Below, in pieces: positions 25,138 to 35,100 of a stretch of DNA of 64,000 bases. The notes below the pieces were generated by a model. It had not been told where the DNA came from. It made no database searches and saw only the letters and a list, made by a program, of their open reading frames with translations. Numbering within the stretch: position 1 is the first letter of the stretch; every line of letters begins with the position of its first letter. A program made the translations under genes and the position numbers. Source of the DNA: Hufsiella arboris (GTDB lineage: Bacteria > Bacteroidota > Bacteroidia > Sphingobacteriales > Sphingobacteriaceae); NCBI RefSeq assembly GCF_009834875.1, contig NZ_WVHT01000012.1:27609-91608 (forward strand), given 5' to 3'.

Positions 25138-26409
25138 ATGCTGCAAGTTAATTATATCCGCGAAAACAGGGAAAAGGTTTTAGAGCGATTAGCTGTTAAA
25201 AATTTCAAACAGCCGGAACTAGTTGATCAGATTATTTCCGTAGACGAAGACAGAAGAAAAACTCAGGCAGAACTTGATACACTCTCGGCAGAAGCGAATA
25301 GCGCTGCCAAGCAAATCGGCGAGTTAATGCGCCAGGGAGAGAAAGCAAAGGCTGAAGAGATCAAAGCCAAAACATCTTCGTTGAAAGAGCAATCCAAAAC
25401 TTTGTCGGATAAACTGGCTTCATTGGAGAATGAGCTTTTTAGCAAAATTGTGCTTCTCCCTAACCTGCCGCATACCACCGTTCCATTGGGTTCAACACCA
25501 GAAGAAAACACTGTTGTTTTAGAGCATGGCCAAAAGCCGCAGCTCCCTGAAGGAGCGTTGCCGCACTGGGAATTAGCCGCGAAATACGATATCATTGATT
25601 TTGAACTTGGTGTTAAAATAGCCGGCGCCGGATTCCCGGTTTATAAAGGAAAGGGCGCCAAATTACAACGCGCTTTGATCAATTATTTTCTTGACAAGGC
25701 GGATGCCGCCGGATATTTTGAAATACAGCCGCCGGTTGTTGTAAACGAAGAATCAGGTTTTGGAACAGGGCAGCTTCCCGACAAGGAGGGCCAGATGTAT
25801 CATGTTACGGGCGATAATCTGTACCTGATTCCAACCGCAGAAGTTCCGATCACCAATTTATACCGCGATGTAATCGTTAAGGAAGAAGAATTCCCGATCA
25901 AGAACTGCGGGTACACACCATGTTTCCGCCGCGAAGCCGGTTCATACGGCGCACATGTTCGCGGACTCAATCGTTTGCATCAGTTTGACAAAGTAGAACT
26001 TGTGCAGGTTGTACATCCGGACAAGTCATACGAAACTTTGGAGCAAATGAGTACGTATGTGCAATCTCTTTTACAAGAACTTGGTTTACCTTACCGCGTT
26101 TTAAACCTGTGTGGCGGCGATATGAGTTTCGGATCAGCAAAAACTTATGATATGGAAGTTTGGAGTGCCGCCCAATCACGCTGGCTGGAAGTTTCTTCTG
26201 TAACCAACTTCGAAACATTTCAATCCAACCGGTTGAAACTGCGTTTCAAAGGCAAGGAAGGTAAAACGCAGCTGGCTCATACGCTTAACGGTAGCGCGTT
26301 GGCGTTGCCTCGAATTGTTGCATCGATTTTGGAGATAAACCAAACGGAGAAAGGAATTAAAATTCCGGCGGTGCTGGTACCGTATACGAAGTTTGAGTAT
26401 ATAGATTAG
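25138..26409 (+). CDS. serS: Seryl-tRNA synthetase
   Basis: Charges tRNA-Ser with serine. It has 423 residues from ATG 25138. An N-terminal long antiparallel coiled coil (about 30-100) reads the variable arm of tRNA-Ser. Class II motifs follow: motif 2 F-R-R-E-A-G-S-Y-G-A-H-V-R-G-L-N-R-L-H-Q and motif 3 G-S-A-L-A-L-P-R. Serine-binding T-A-E-V-P is present at about 243-247. An upstream in-frame start would run back into the rsmI region and was rejected because the SerRS N terminus L-Q-V-N-Y-I-R-E-N matches from the chosen ATG. Confidence 0.97.
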   Translation: MLQVNYIRENREKVLERLAVKNFKQPELVDQIISVDEDRRKTQAELDTLSAEANSAAKQIGELMRQGEKAKAEEIKAKTSSLKEQSKTLSDKLASLENELFSKIVLLPNLPHTTVPLGSTPEENTVVLEHGQKPQLPEGALPHWELAAKYDIIDFELGVKIAGAGFPVYKGKGAKLQRALINYFLDKADAAGYFEIQPPVVVNEESGFGTGQLPDKEGQMYHVTGDNLYLIPTAEVPITNLYRDVIVKEEEFPIKNCGYTPCFRREAGSYGAHVRGLNRLHQFDKVELVQVVHPDKSYETLEQMSTYVQSLLQELGLPYRVLNLCGGDMSFGSAKTYDMEVWSAAQSRWLEVSSVTNFETFQSNRLKLRFKGKEGKTQLAHTLNGSALALPRIVASILEINQTEKGIKIPAVLVPYTKFEYID

Positions 26410-26463
26410 ATTGGTTAGATATGGTTACTCCTTGAATATTGGTGTAAAAGTAAATTTATAATA

Positions 26464-26723
26464 TTTTGAAGCGCACTGCAGCTACAACTATTATTGGTTG
26501 TTCCCGCTGTGCGCTTTTACTCCTTACCCTACCAACATTTCCCTACGCTTCAGTTGCGGGGGTAACCGCTTCCATCGTGGCTAAAATCAATAAACCGGGT
26601 GACAGCGATAGTTTTGCCAGGTTGGCTCCTTCTCCCGTTGGAGAAGGTTGGCATGAGGCGGCAAAACTTTGGCCAAAACACGGGACTATCACAACCGACG
26701 ACCTAAGGAACCTGCTTTTCAAG
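26464..26723. repeat. Foldback intergenic repeat, copy D (second subtype)
   Basis: This copy lies between serS and the SDR gene and ends in the family terminus CTGCTTTTCAAG. Its left arm is of a second subtype: TTCCCGCTGTGC, TTTTACTCCT, ACGCTTCAGTTGCGGGG, GTAACCGCTTC. The same order is seen, reversed, in the right arm of copy F. The middle contains CCTTCTCC-N4-GGAGAAGG, a separate small hairpin. The 89-codon frame that runs through it has no family resemblance and is not a gene. Confidence 0.7.
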
Positions 26724-26868
26724 AAATTGTATTAGCATTTTAGATTTTAAAAAAAGGCGCCTTATACATCAAGCTTTCTAACGTCAACTTCTGCTGTCAT
26801 CCAAAAAGTTATTCCAACAAATTAATTCCAATTGCTAAACCTAATCTTATAACACTTGTTGCTTCTTC

Positions 26869-27708
26869 ATGGCAACACAAGAACAAAAAACATGGTTCAT
26901 CACCGGCGTTTCCGGCGGGCTAGGAAAAGCAATCGCGGTGGAGGCTGCAAACAACGGTTATGTCGTTTTTGGAACTCTGAGAAAAAGAGAGCAGGTGGAT
27001 GAGTTTGATAAACTTGTTCCGGGGAAAACGTTTGGCGTTCTGCTTGATGTAAATAAACACGATGACATACAAACTGCGATTGACACGATAATCGACAAAA
27101 CAAACCGGATTGATATATTGGTAAACAACGCAGGTTACGGTTTATTTGGCGCTATTGAAGAAGTAAGCATGGAGGAAGCAAGGCAGCAAATGGAAACGAA
27201 TTTTTTTGGCGCTTTAGCGGTTACTCAAAAGGTTTTGCCGATCATGCGACAGCAGCGGTCGGGAAACATTGTTCAGATATCGTCAATGGCTGGAATGAAC
27301 GCCAATCCGGGTGTGGGTTTATATAACGCTAGTAAGTTCGCTTTAGAAGGTTATAGCGAGGCGCTATCAAAAGAAGTATTGCCTTTAAATATTTTTGTCA
27401 CTATTGTTGAGCCGGGCCCTTTTCGTACCGAATGGGCCGGACCGTCGTCGAAAAGAGCGGAAAAACTTATAGAAGACTATAAAGAAACTGCTCATGTTGT
27501 AATCAACCGCATAAACGGATATTCAGGTCAACAGCCCGGCGACCCGGAAAAAGCAGCAAAAGCAATTATCAAAGCTGTTACCAGCGAAAAGCCGCCCCTG
27601 CGTTTACCGCTTGGCGAAGCTGCTGTAAATGGTATTCTGGATAAGCTTAAATCAGTGGAACAGAATATTAATGATTGGAAAGAAGTATCGTTAAATACTT
27701 CATTTTAA
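26869..27708 (+). CDS. Short-chain dehydrogenase/reductase (classical SDR)
   Basis: A cytosolic NAD(P)-dependent oxidoreductase of 279 residues. The Rossmann nucleotide motif is T-G-V-S-G-G-L-G (13-20), followed by N-N-A-G (about 87-90), the catalytic Ser in I-S-S-M-A-G and Y-N-A-S-K (the Tyr/Lys pair). V-E-P-G-P-F-R-T-E-W follows the active site. Basic residues after the glycine motif (T-L-R-K-R) suggest NADP preference. The substrate is unknown; similar proteins are often called oxidoreductases of unspecified alcohols. Its 3' end overlaps the convergent dacB gene by 9 bp. Confidence 0.93.
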   Translation: MATQEQKTWFITGVSGGLGKAIAVEAANNGYVVFGTLRKREQVDEFDKLVPGKTFGVLLDVNKHDDIQTAIDTIIDKTNRIDILVNNAGYGLFGAIEEVSMEEARQQMETNFFGALAVTQKVLPIMRQQRSGNIVQISSMAGMNANPGVGLYNASKFALEGYSEALSKEVLPLNIFVTIVEPGPFRTEWAGPSSKRAEKLIEDYKETAHVVINRINGYSGQQPGDPEKAAKAIIKAVTSEKPPLRLPLGEAAVNGILDKLKSVEQNINDWKEVSLNTSF

Positions 27709-29112
27709 CTGATCTAAAACCGCAAACATCTTCTGCCTTACTTCCTTCGAGCTGCCATTATAATTGTTTACGATAAAAGAAAATACCAGCGGAACACCCG
27801 ATGATGAAGTTTGGTAACCGGCGTAAGCTAAAGCATCATTGATTGTTCCGCTTTTCATTCGCATGCCGTTATAAACCGGCAGGCTTTCAAAGTAATATTT
27901 AAACCAGGGCTCCTTTTTTACAGTTTGAAGAACTTTAGCCATTGTTAACGTAGTAATCCGCGTGCCCGGCGATAAGCCGCTTCCGTCAATTGTGTTCATT
28001 GAATTTTCGTCGATTCCGGCCCTTTGCCTCCAAAAATCTTTTACGATTTCAACGCCGTTCGCTGTAGTAACTTCTTTTCCTGCTTTAAGTGCCATTGTTT
28101 TCACCAAATGTTCACCATACAGGTTAATACTTTTCTGGTTGAACCAATACACAATTTTTGTCAGATCAGGCGAGGTTTGATTGGCGATAATTTTAGACGG
28201 CGGGGAAAAAGGTTGTTTACTCGCTGATAATATTCTGGTGGTTGTCTCTAACCCGGATACTTTCATTCCTGATTTATTCAGTTGGCTTTTAAACTCTGCC
28301 GCAAACGTTAATGCGGGATCCGGAATCGAAGCGGCAATCGTCTTTTCCAAATCAATTCCGTAGGTTCCTCGTAGATAAATGATATTCGAATAGGGTGATG
28401 AAAACGCATAAACTTCATCGCCGCTGCCGGATTTGCCAGTGGTGAGCTCGTTCACAATCTGAACTGAAGTCAAAGCTGGTTCCGTTCGTACCAACTGAAC
28501 CGGATCGCCGACTTTTGTTCCGGGACGTAAAATCAGGTCGAGTTGGTTTTCCCGCCAGGTTAATGAATTTGGACCGGCGCCGTAATAATTCCCGATATCC
28601 TGCCATATCCACCCGGTGGGCAGCGTCTGCGTTCCGAATAGATGATCGTCCGAAATTACTCTTCCATTAATTTGTTTAATGCCTGATTGCCTTACTGCGT
28701 CTGTAAATTTCTTTAAGATCACTTCCGGCTTCGTGTCCTGGTATCTTTCGCTTCCAAACGTCGGATCACCGGCTCCCGTAATAATTAAATCCCCATTTAA
28801 AGTTCCGGATGCATCTATAACGCCCGAGTAACCCAATGTTGTTTGATAAGTAAAATTAGGCCCTAACAAGTAAAACGCTGTCGCGGAAGTAACCGTTTTT
28901 AACGTTGAGGCAGAAGCTAATCCCATATTCGAATTTTTAGAGAATACGATCTCGCCAGTCTCTGCATTAAGCACGGTTAAGGAAGTGGTTGCGTATTTGA
29001 ACTGGCTGTCTGATTCAAATTTCGCATATGCTCTCTCAATTTTTTGCGTTATTGTTTGAGCAAATGTATCCAGCGAAAGGACCAGGAAGAATAGCAAAGC
29101 CAGTTTTTTCAT
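27700..29112 (-). CDS. dacB: D-alanyl-D-alanine carboxypeptidase/endopeptidase (PBP4 type)
   Basis: A periplasmic peptidase (class C low-molecular-mass PBP, family S13) that trims or cleaves peptidoglycan cross-links. It has 470 residues. A signal peptide covers about 1-18 (T-F-A-Q). Active-site motifs are S69-T-L-K72, S-I-N about residue 335 in K-S-I-N-L-Y, and K-S-G-T near 425 in M-K-S-G-T-I-N. The insertion domain between the first and second motifs, typical for PBP4, contains G-D-P-T-F and the N-x-L-T-W-R-E-N-Q block. It is divergent from the lytic transglycosylase gene, a logical pairing of cell-wall enzymes. Confidence 0.94.
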   Translation of the reverse strand: MKKLALLFFLVLSLDTFAQTITQKIERAYAKFESDSQFKYATTSLTVLNAETGEIVFSKNSNMGLASASTLKTVTSATAFYLLGPNFTYQTTLGYSGVIDASGTLNGDLIITGAGDPTFGSERYQDTKPEVILKKFTDAVRQSGIKQINGRVISDDHLFGTQTLPTGWIWQDIGNYYGAGPNSLTWRENQLDLILRPGTKVGDPVQLVRTEPALTSVQIVNELTTGKSGSGDEVYAFSSPYSNIIYLRGTYGIDLEKTIAASIPDPALTFAAEFKSQLNKSGMKVSGLETTTRILSASKQPFSPPSKIIANQTSPDLTKIVYWFNQKSINLYGEHLVKTMALKAGKEVTTANGVEIVKDFWRQRAGIDENSMNTIDGSGLSPGTRITTLTMAKVLQTVKKEPWFKYYFESLPVYNGMRMKSGTINDALAYAGYQTSSSGVPLVFSFIVNNYNGSSKEVRQKMFAVLDQLK

Positions 29113-29209
29113 ACGCCTAAAATAATCAAACTGATTCCATGCCGGTGTATTGAATTTGTTTCAAACGATCATTGTGCCTCAAGAAATAATTGCCTCATAA
29201 AAATATCCG

Positions 29210-29241
29210 TTTGCCGTTGTAATAATTTATTCCTTATTTTG
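29210..29241 (+). promoter_or_regulatory. Promoter of the lytic transglycosylase gene
   Basis: TTTG at 29210-29213, a 20-bp spacer and TTATTTTG at 29234-29241 fit the Bacteroidota promoter with one mismatch. Transcription would start near 29248, so the GTG at 29249 is too close to be the start codon and a later ATG is favoured. Confidence 0.6.
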
Positions 29242-29290
29242 GCAAAACGTGTACAAAACAGGTTTTTCAGGCCTGATGAGTAAGAGAAGT

Positions 29291-30406
29291 ATGATGAAAA
29301 AAACGTTGGCAATCGCGATGTTTTGTGTATCGGGAATCGCGTTAACTGCCCTTCCCTCGAAAGCAGAAACTAAAACAGGTAATCCGGACAACGGAGTTAC
29401 GCAAGTCCGCACCGGAACGCCAAAAACCCTAACCCAGGAAATTGAGCTAAGCCAAAACGCGATTGTAAAAAGCTATATCAAGGCTTTTTTAAATCAGAAG
29501 GAACGCTTTGGCAGGATGCTGGGCCTATCGAAATATTACTTTCCTATTTATGAGAAGGTATTGAAAGAACATAACATGCCTGACCAGCTGAAATACATTT
29601 CTGTGATTGAATCGGCATTAAATCCACACGCAGTTTCAACCGCGGGCGCTGCCGGTCCATGGCAGTTCTTAAATGAAATCGGCAAACGTTACGGACTGGC
29701 AGTGAACGATTCGCTGGATGAACGCCGCGACCCCTTGCTTGCCTGCAACGCCGCCGCAAATTATCTGCAGGAATCTTACAACATGTACGGCAACGACTGG
29801 CTCGTGGCAATCGCATCTTACAATGCTGGCCGTAACAATATTAAATGGGCCATGGAAGATTCCGGTGGTAAAACAAATTACTGGGAACTCAGGAAGTATC
29901 TCCCGGCTGAAACGCAAAGTTATGTTCCGGCGTTTATTGCAACGGTAATTATCATGAACAACCCCGGGAGATACGGCATCGAGCCGATCATGGGGGATTT
30001 CCCGGTTGACACAAAAACCCTTCAGCTTAAGAAATCGTTCTCAATGGAGAACGTTGCGAAAGCGGCAAATATCAGTCTCGACCAACTTTGCGCATTAAAT
30101 CCGGCTTATAAAAAATTAACTGTTTATTGTACAGAGAAATCGCCAAAAAGACTTGTCCTGCCAATTTTACCTGGATTTGCATATAATGCTGTTTACAAAG
30201 AATTAGGATTTCCTTTAGATCCGGATTTGCCAATGGCACCGAAAGTGATTAAATATTACATTTCGTACCGGGTTCAGCAAGGTGATACGTTTGATGTTAT
30301 CGCCGAGAAATTCAAAATTACGCCGGAAGAAGTTAAGCGCTTGAACAAAATGAATGACACATCGGTGTTAACGCCTGGAATGATGTTGCAGATTGGGCAG
30401 GGGTAG
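29291..30406 (+). CDS. Membrane-bound lytic murein transglycosylase D-like protein with LysM
   Basis: Cleaves peptidoglycan glycan strands with formation of anhydro-muropeptides. The ATG at 29291 (ATG ATG, then A-AAA codons) gives a standard signal peptide ending S-K-A; ATG 29276 is possible, while the GTG at 29249 conflicts with the promoter. The SLT domain carries the catalytic Glu in V-I-E-S-A-L-N-P-H-A, then G-A-A-G-P-W-Q-F and the Y-N-A-G block. The C terminus contains one LysM module (Y-R-V-Q-Q-G-D-T-F-D-V-I-A, ending L-T-P-G-M-M-L-Q-I) that binds cell wall. The first LysM-like stretch at 240-270 is weaker. MltD is a fair family name, though there is no lipobox. Confidence 0.92.
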   Translation: MMKKTLAIAMFCVSGIALTALPSKAETKTGNPDNGVTQVRTGTPKTLTQEIELSQNAIVKSYIKAFLNQKERFGRMLGLSKYYFPIYEKVLKEHNMPDQLKYISVIESALNPHAVSTAGAAGPWQFLNEIGKRYGLAVNDSLDERRDPLLACNAAANYLQESYNMYGNDWLVAIASYNAGRNNIKWAMEDSGGKTNYWELRKYLPAETQSYVPAFIATVIIMNNPGRYGIEPIMGDFPVDTKTLQLKKSFSMENVAKAANISLDQLCALNPAYKKLTVYCTEKSPKRLVLPILPGFAYNAVYKELGFPLDPDLPMAPKVIKYYISYRVQQGDTFDVIAEKFKITPEEVKRLNKMNDTSVLTPGMMLQIGQG

Positions 30407-30540
30407 GTGGTTGATTATGGATTTTTAGCAGATCTTTCATGTTTCGAATACGTTGTTTCCTAAAATTAAACAGTTCGGCGACGTCGATTTTTGGCAACTA
30501 AAAGAAGCTGAGGCCATTGAAATGTAGGCCAATTTTTTAT

Positions 30541-30843
30541 TTTTTGAAAATGAAAGCATCTGCTACTATTGAAATGCAGTCCGGCTATTCGTTCATACTG
30601 CACAGGCCTTAGTCACAGGCCGGTATCCACTCCTATCCGGTTTAGCCCTAACGGTTGCTGCACAAAAACTGGCTTGGTCGCAGGGGCTTCGTTGCCATGA
30701 AAGTTTGTCTTGGTGCAATAAACGCGGGTGAAGCGGCAGTTTTTACCGGGCGATAAATTCAAAATTGCAGACATCTTCGTGGTAAAAACTACAGCGAAAC
30801 ACAGGACTATCGGAACCAAAAAGAACCGGAATTTGCTTTTCAA
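30541..30843. repeat. Foldback intergenic repeat, copy E
   Basis: A 303-bp element. The left terminus is TTTTTGAAAATGAAAGCATC, followed by CAGTCCGGC, TTCATACTGCACAGGCC, GGCCGGTATCC and CCGGTTTA. The right part reads CGGGTGAAGCGGCAG, CAGGACTATCGGAACC and ends TTTGCTTTTCAA. The outermost bases are near-inverted repeats. It lies between the transglycosylase and asd 3' ends (convergent). The rest of this 640-bp gap shows no other gene. Confidence 0.75.
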
Positions 30844-30987
30844 GATTAAAAAAAGCTTCATGATACCCTTCAACTCTGCTCGGGTGATATGCACTGAATC
30901 ATTTGCTTTGCGAGATGATTTATTAAAGGCATTCTCGTCTCCACATTGGGCACAGTTGAAGCACTATCACTACTTATTGCTACTAAC

Positions 30988-31018
30988 AAAAACAGCCGGC
31001 CTAATTGAGCAGCTGTTT
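30988..31018 (-). terminator. Candidate terminator of asd
   Basis: On the minus strand AAACAGC and GCTGTTT pair around a 15-nt loop and are followed by TTTTTG, 28 bp after the asd stop. The stem is short. Confidence 0.45.
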
Positions 31019-31045
31019 AATTGTTATTTACGAGAAAGATTTCTC

Positions 31046-32053
31046 TTACGCCAAAACCTCTTCTTTAAGCAGTCCCTTTTTAAGCAATACTTCCGCAACC
31101 TGAACCGCATTGGTAGCTGCCCCTTTACGTAAGTTATCGGCAACAACCCAAAGGTTCAACGTCTTGTCCTGCGACTCGTCGCGGCGAATACGGCCAACAA
31201 ATACTTCGTCTTTTTCGTGAGCATCTTTAGGCATTGGGTACAACGCATTTGCCGGATCATCAACAACGACAACACCTTCTTGCTGTTCTAAAATCTGACG
31301 AACTTCTGCCAGGTCGAATTCATTTTCAAATTCAATGTTTACAGCTTCCGAATGACCGCCCATCACCGGAATACGAACTGTTGTAGCCGTAACACGGATG
31401 GACTCATCGCCCATGATCTTTTTAGTTTCGAGGATCATTTTCATTTCCTCCTTCGTGTAGCCATTATCCTGGAAAACGTCGATCTGAGGAATTACGTTAA
31501 GGTCGATCTGGTGAGCATAAGCTTTCGGACCTTCGATACCATTGCGTTCATTCATCAGCTGATCCACCGCCTTTACACCAGTACCGGTTACAGACTGGTA
31601 TGTTGAAACCACAACACGTTTGATTTTGTATTTATCATGCAGCGGTTTTAAAACCACTACCATCTGGATAGTTGAGCAATTCGGATTCGCTATAATTTTA
31701 TCGTCAGCAGTTAAAACATCTGCATTCACTTCAGGAACGACCAATTTTTTGGTCGGATCCATTCTCCATGCCGAAGAATTATCAATCACCGTAGTGCCGA
31801 CTTCTGCAAAACGCGGAGCGTCTTTTAAGGATGTCGATCCACCAGCCGAAAAAACAGCAAGCTCTGGTCTTAAAGCAATTGCGTCATCAATCGTCACAAC
31901 TTTGTACTTCTTTCCCTTGAATTCAATTTCCTTGCCCTTACTCTTTTCAGAGGCTACTGGAATTAATTCTGTTACCGGGAAATTGCGCTCTGCTAAAACT
32001 TTCAACATCACCGAACCGACAAGGCCCGTAGCGCCTACAACTGCGACTTTCAT
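31046..32053 (-). CDS. asd: Aspartate-semialdehyde dehydrogenase
   Basis: Reduces aspartyl phosphate to aspartate semialdehyde with NADPH, the branch point to lysine/diaminopimelate, threonine and methionine. It has 335 residues. The Rossmann motif is G-A-T-G-L-V-G (8-14), the catalytic Cys lies in N-P-N-C-S-T-I-Q (about 128-135), and the substrate-binding arginine in R-I-P-V-M-G-G-H. This last block is characteristic of the Gram-positive/archaeal-like subclass. It is monocistronic and divergent from the lamin-tail gene, with an A/T-rich 101-bp shared upstream region. Confidence 0.97.
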   Translation of the reverse strand: MKVAVVGATGLVGSVMLKVLAERNFPVTELIPVASEKSKGKEIEFKGKKYKVVTIDDAIALRPELAVFSAGGSTSLKDAPRFAEVGTTVIDNSSAWRMDPTKKLVVPEVNADVLTADDKIIANPNCSTIQMVVVLKPLHDKYKIKRVVVSTYQSVTGTGVKAVDQLMNERNGIEGPKAYAHQIDLNVIPQIDVFQDNGYTKEEMKMILETKKIMGDESIRVTATTVRIPVMGGHSEAVNIEFENEFDLAEVRQILEQQEGVVVVDDPANALYPMPKDAHEKDEVFVGRIRRDESQDKTLNLWVVADNLRKGAATNAVQVAEVLLKKGLLKEEVLA

Positions 32054-32154
32054 CTTGATTTAATTTTACTTAATTGTTTATTTGAATTTATTTGCTATTT
32101 TAATTTTAAATTAAAAATACTTTAAACCTATTCTTATCACTGATTTTGGCAAAT

Positions 32155-35100
32155 ATGAAGATTTATTTTGTCATTGCGCTGGTTTTGTGCAGCAAAATTA
32201 CTTTAGCACAATTGTATGAAACGTTTGATGACGGCAATTTTTCGACTAATCCGGCTTGGACCGGAAGCAATTCCTCTGCTGATTTTACAGTAATATCGGA
32301 CCAATTACACTCCAATTCTACAACGGCAAGCAGTGGTTTCTACCTAAGCACGGAGAATAGCTTGGCCACCAACTGCGTCTGGGAATTCTGGTGTAACTTA
32401 AAGTTTGCCACATCCGGAAGTAACTATGTTGATGTATATCTTATATCGGACAAGCAAGATCTGCAGTCCGCAGCCGTCAACGGCTATTTTGTACGCATCG
32501 GAAATACAGATGACGAAGTTAGTTTATACAGGCAAAGCGGACCAAAAAGCGGTGCGCAAAAAATTATCGACGGCGCTAACGGAGTCGTATCGTCATCCAC
32601 GAACAACCTGATCAAGGTACGGGTTACCAGAACGTCAGATAATATTTTTTTGCTTGAACGCGATGGAACCGGGACTGGAACTTCCTACGTTTCTGAAGGC
32701 AGTGTGACCGATGCATCGTTTCTGTCAAGCTCATACTTTGGAATTTTTATCCAACAATCAACATCATCATTTTTTCAGAAGCACTTTTTCGATGATATAA
32801 AGATTAATCCAATCATTATTGACAGTGATCCTCCAAAGCTCATTTCTGCGACTGCTTCTGATTCCAGTCATCTAATCATAACGTTTAGCGAGGCTGTCGA
32901 CACGCTCTCAGCCAAGCTGGTAATCAATTATAAACTCGACAACTCGACCATGCCTATATCGGTTAAGCTAACGTCCGATCCAGCTCAATTAATTCTCGAT
33001 TTCGGCCGTTCGTTTGAAACAGGGAGTCATCGGATTACTGTTTTAAATGTAACCGATAAAGCAGGCAACAAGATTTCAGACTTAAATAAGGCAACATTCA
33101 CTTATCTCAAACCTTACGTCGCAGCGTGGCACGACATTGTGATTAATGAAATTTTCGCCGACCCATCGCCGCAGATCGATTTGCCATCAACGGAATTTAT
33201 TGAGATTTATAACAATTCTTCTCATTCTGTAAGTTTAAAAAACTGGAAGTTCAGCGACCCGACAAACATCGCCGTATTACCTGATGATTCACTGAAAGCC
33301 GGAGAATACCGGATTTTATGCGCAAAAGCTGACACCGCCGAATTTAAACGTTTTGGGAAAGTAATTGGCGTTTCTCCATGGCCATCTTTAAACAATAGCT
33401 CAGATGTCATAAAACTGAAAAACGGTAACGGAATTACAATTGATTCTGTTAGCTACAGCGATGCCTGGTACAAAGATGCTGTAAAGAAACAAGGTGGCTG
33501 GAGCCTGGAACGGGTTGATCCAAAATCGGTTTGCCAGGGAAATTACAACTGGACGGCTTCTGTAGATTCAGCCGGCGGAACACCGGGGAGACAGAACTCT
33601 GTTTTCAAAAAAGATTACGATCTGACAGATTTCAAGATCGAAAGCTTCAGACGGCCGAACGATACCACAATCACGGTTAAGCTATCCAAACATCTCGATA
33701 CAAATACATTATTAGCTGAAGCGTTTTCCTCGCAGCCTGCAATTAACTATAAAAATATTTCAGCTGATAGTGAAGGGACTTTAATTAGCCTTACGCATAA
33801 TTTGCTGACACCGGGAACAAATTATTCTTTTAACGTAATCAGATTAAATGATTGCAGCGGCAAAAACTTAATAGCCAGTCCGGCATTTTTGTTTACAACG
33901 CCGAAGTCCATTCCCGAACGCACTGATACCGCGAAGATTCTCATTTCTGAGATCTTTGCTGACCCTTCACCCGAAGTTGGCCTGCCACTGGTTGAATATG
34001 TGGAACTTTACAATCCCGGAAAAGACACTATTGATCTCGACGGTTACTCGCTGAACGATGCTACTTCAAAAGGTGTAATAAAGAAAGTTTCTATCTTTCC
34101 AAATTCATATCTCATACTTTGCCCGGCAACCGACTCATTGCAGTATAAACCGTTTGGAAAAGTGGGAGGATTATCCCCCTGGCCATCGCTCAATAACTCG
34201 TCTGATCAGATCGTTTTAAAAAGCTTTAAAGGAAAGCTGGTTGATTCGGTTTCCTATTCCGATACGTGGTATAAAGATGCGGTTAAAAAGCAGGGCGGCT
34301 GGAGTTTGGAAGTGATCAATCCAGATGCCGCATGCAAAAACGCTCAAAATTGGACGGCAAGTAACGATAAATCCGGCGGAACACCCGGAAGAATAAATTC
34401 AGTATTCAACAAGAATCAGCCTGAGGCCTTGAAATTATTGTCGGCAACACTTACCGACAACACAACAATAAGATTAAATTTTAACCGGTTGGTCGACAGC
34501 ATCAGCGCTGTCAAGCTTATAAACTACCAAGTAAACAACGGGCTGGCAGCACCTGGCAACGCGGTATTGATTGGTCCGGATTTTCAAAGTATCGACTTAA
34601 AATTCCCATCTATTAAAAGGGGACTTAGTTATAAAATCACAGTTGAAAATTTAACTGATTGCGCCGGCTCGGTCATTTCAAGTGGAAACAATACGGCTGA
34701 GTTTTATTATCCTTTTGCTATTGAGAAAGGCGAGATCTTAATTAATGAAGTGCTATTCAATCCCCGGCCTAATGGCGTTGATTTCGTTGAAATCTACAAC
34801 AACTCAGACAAAACATTTGACTTAAAAGAGTTAAACATAGCAACGATTAAATCGAAAGACAGCATTGAAAGCGTTAAGCAAATCTCTGGCAAAAGCCAGC
34901 TTTTCAAGCCTAAGGAATATACAGTACTGGCCTCGGATATAGAAAATATTAAGGCGGAATATCACACCGAAAACTCAGAATCTTTTATAAAACTATCTTC
35001 GATGCCATCGTACAATGATGATGAAGGAATCATCGTTTTAATAAGCAATAACCAGCGTATTGACCAGTTGAACTACTCCGAGAAAATGCATTTCCCGCTC

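Noticed and set aside
26466..26735. 89-codon plus-strand frame after serS
   Set aside because: It runs entirely through foldback repeat copy D, has no family resemblance, and its composition reflects the repeat arms.
30728..31132. 134-codon plus-strand frame between the transglycosylase and asd genes
   Set aside because: It begins within repeat copy E and overlaps the asd 3' end by about 87 bp on the opposite strand. No recognisable motif or signal was found.
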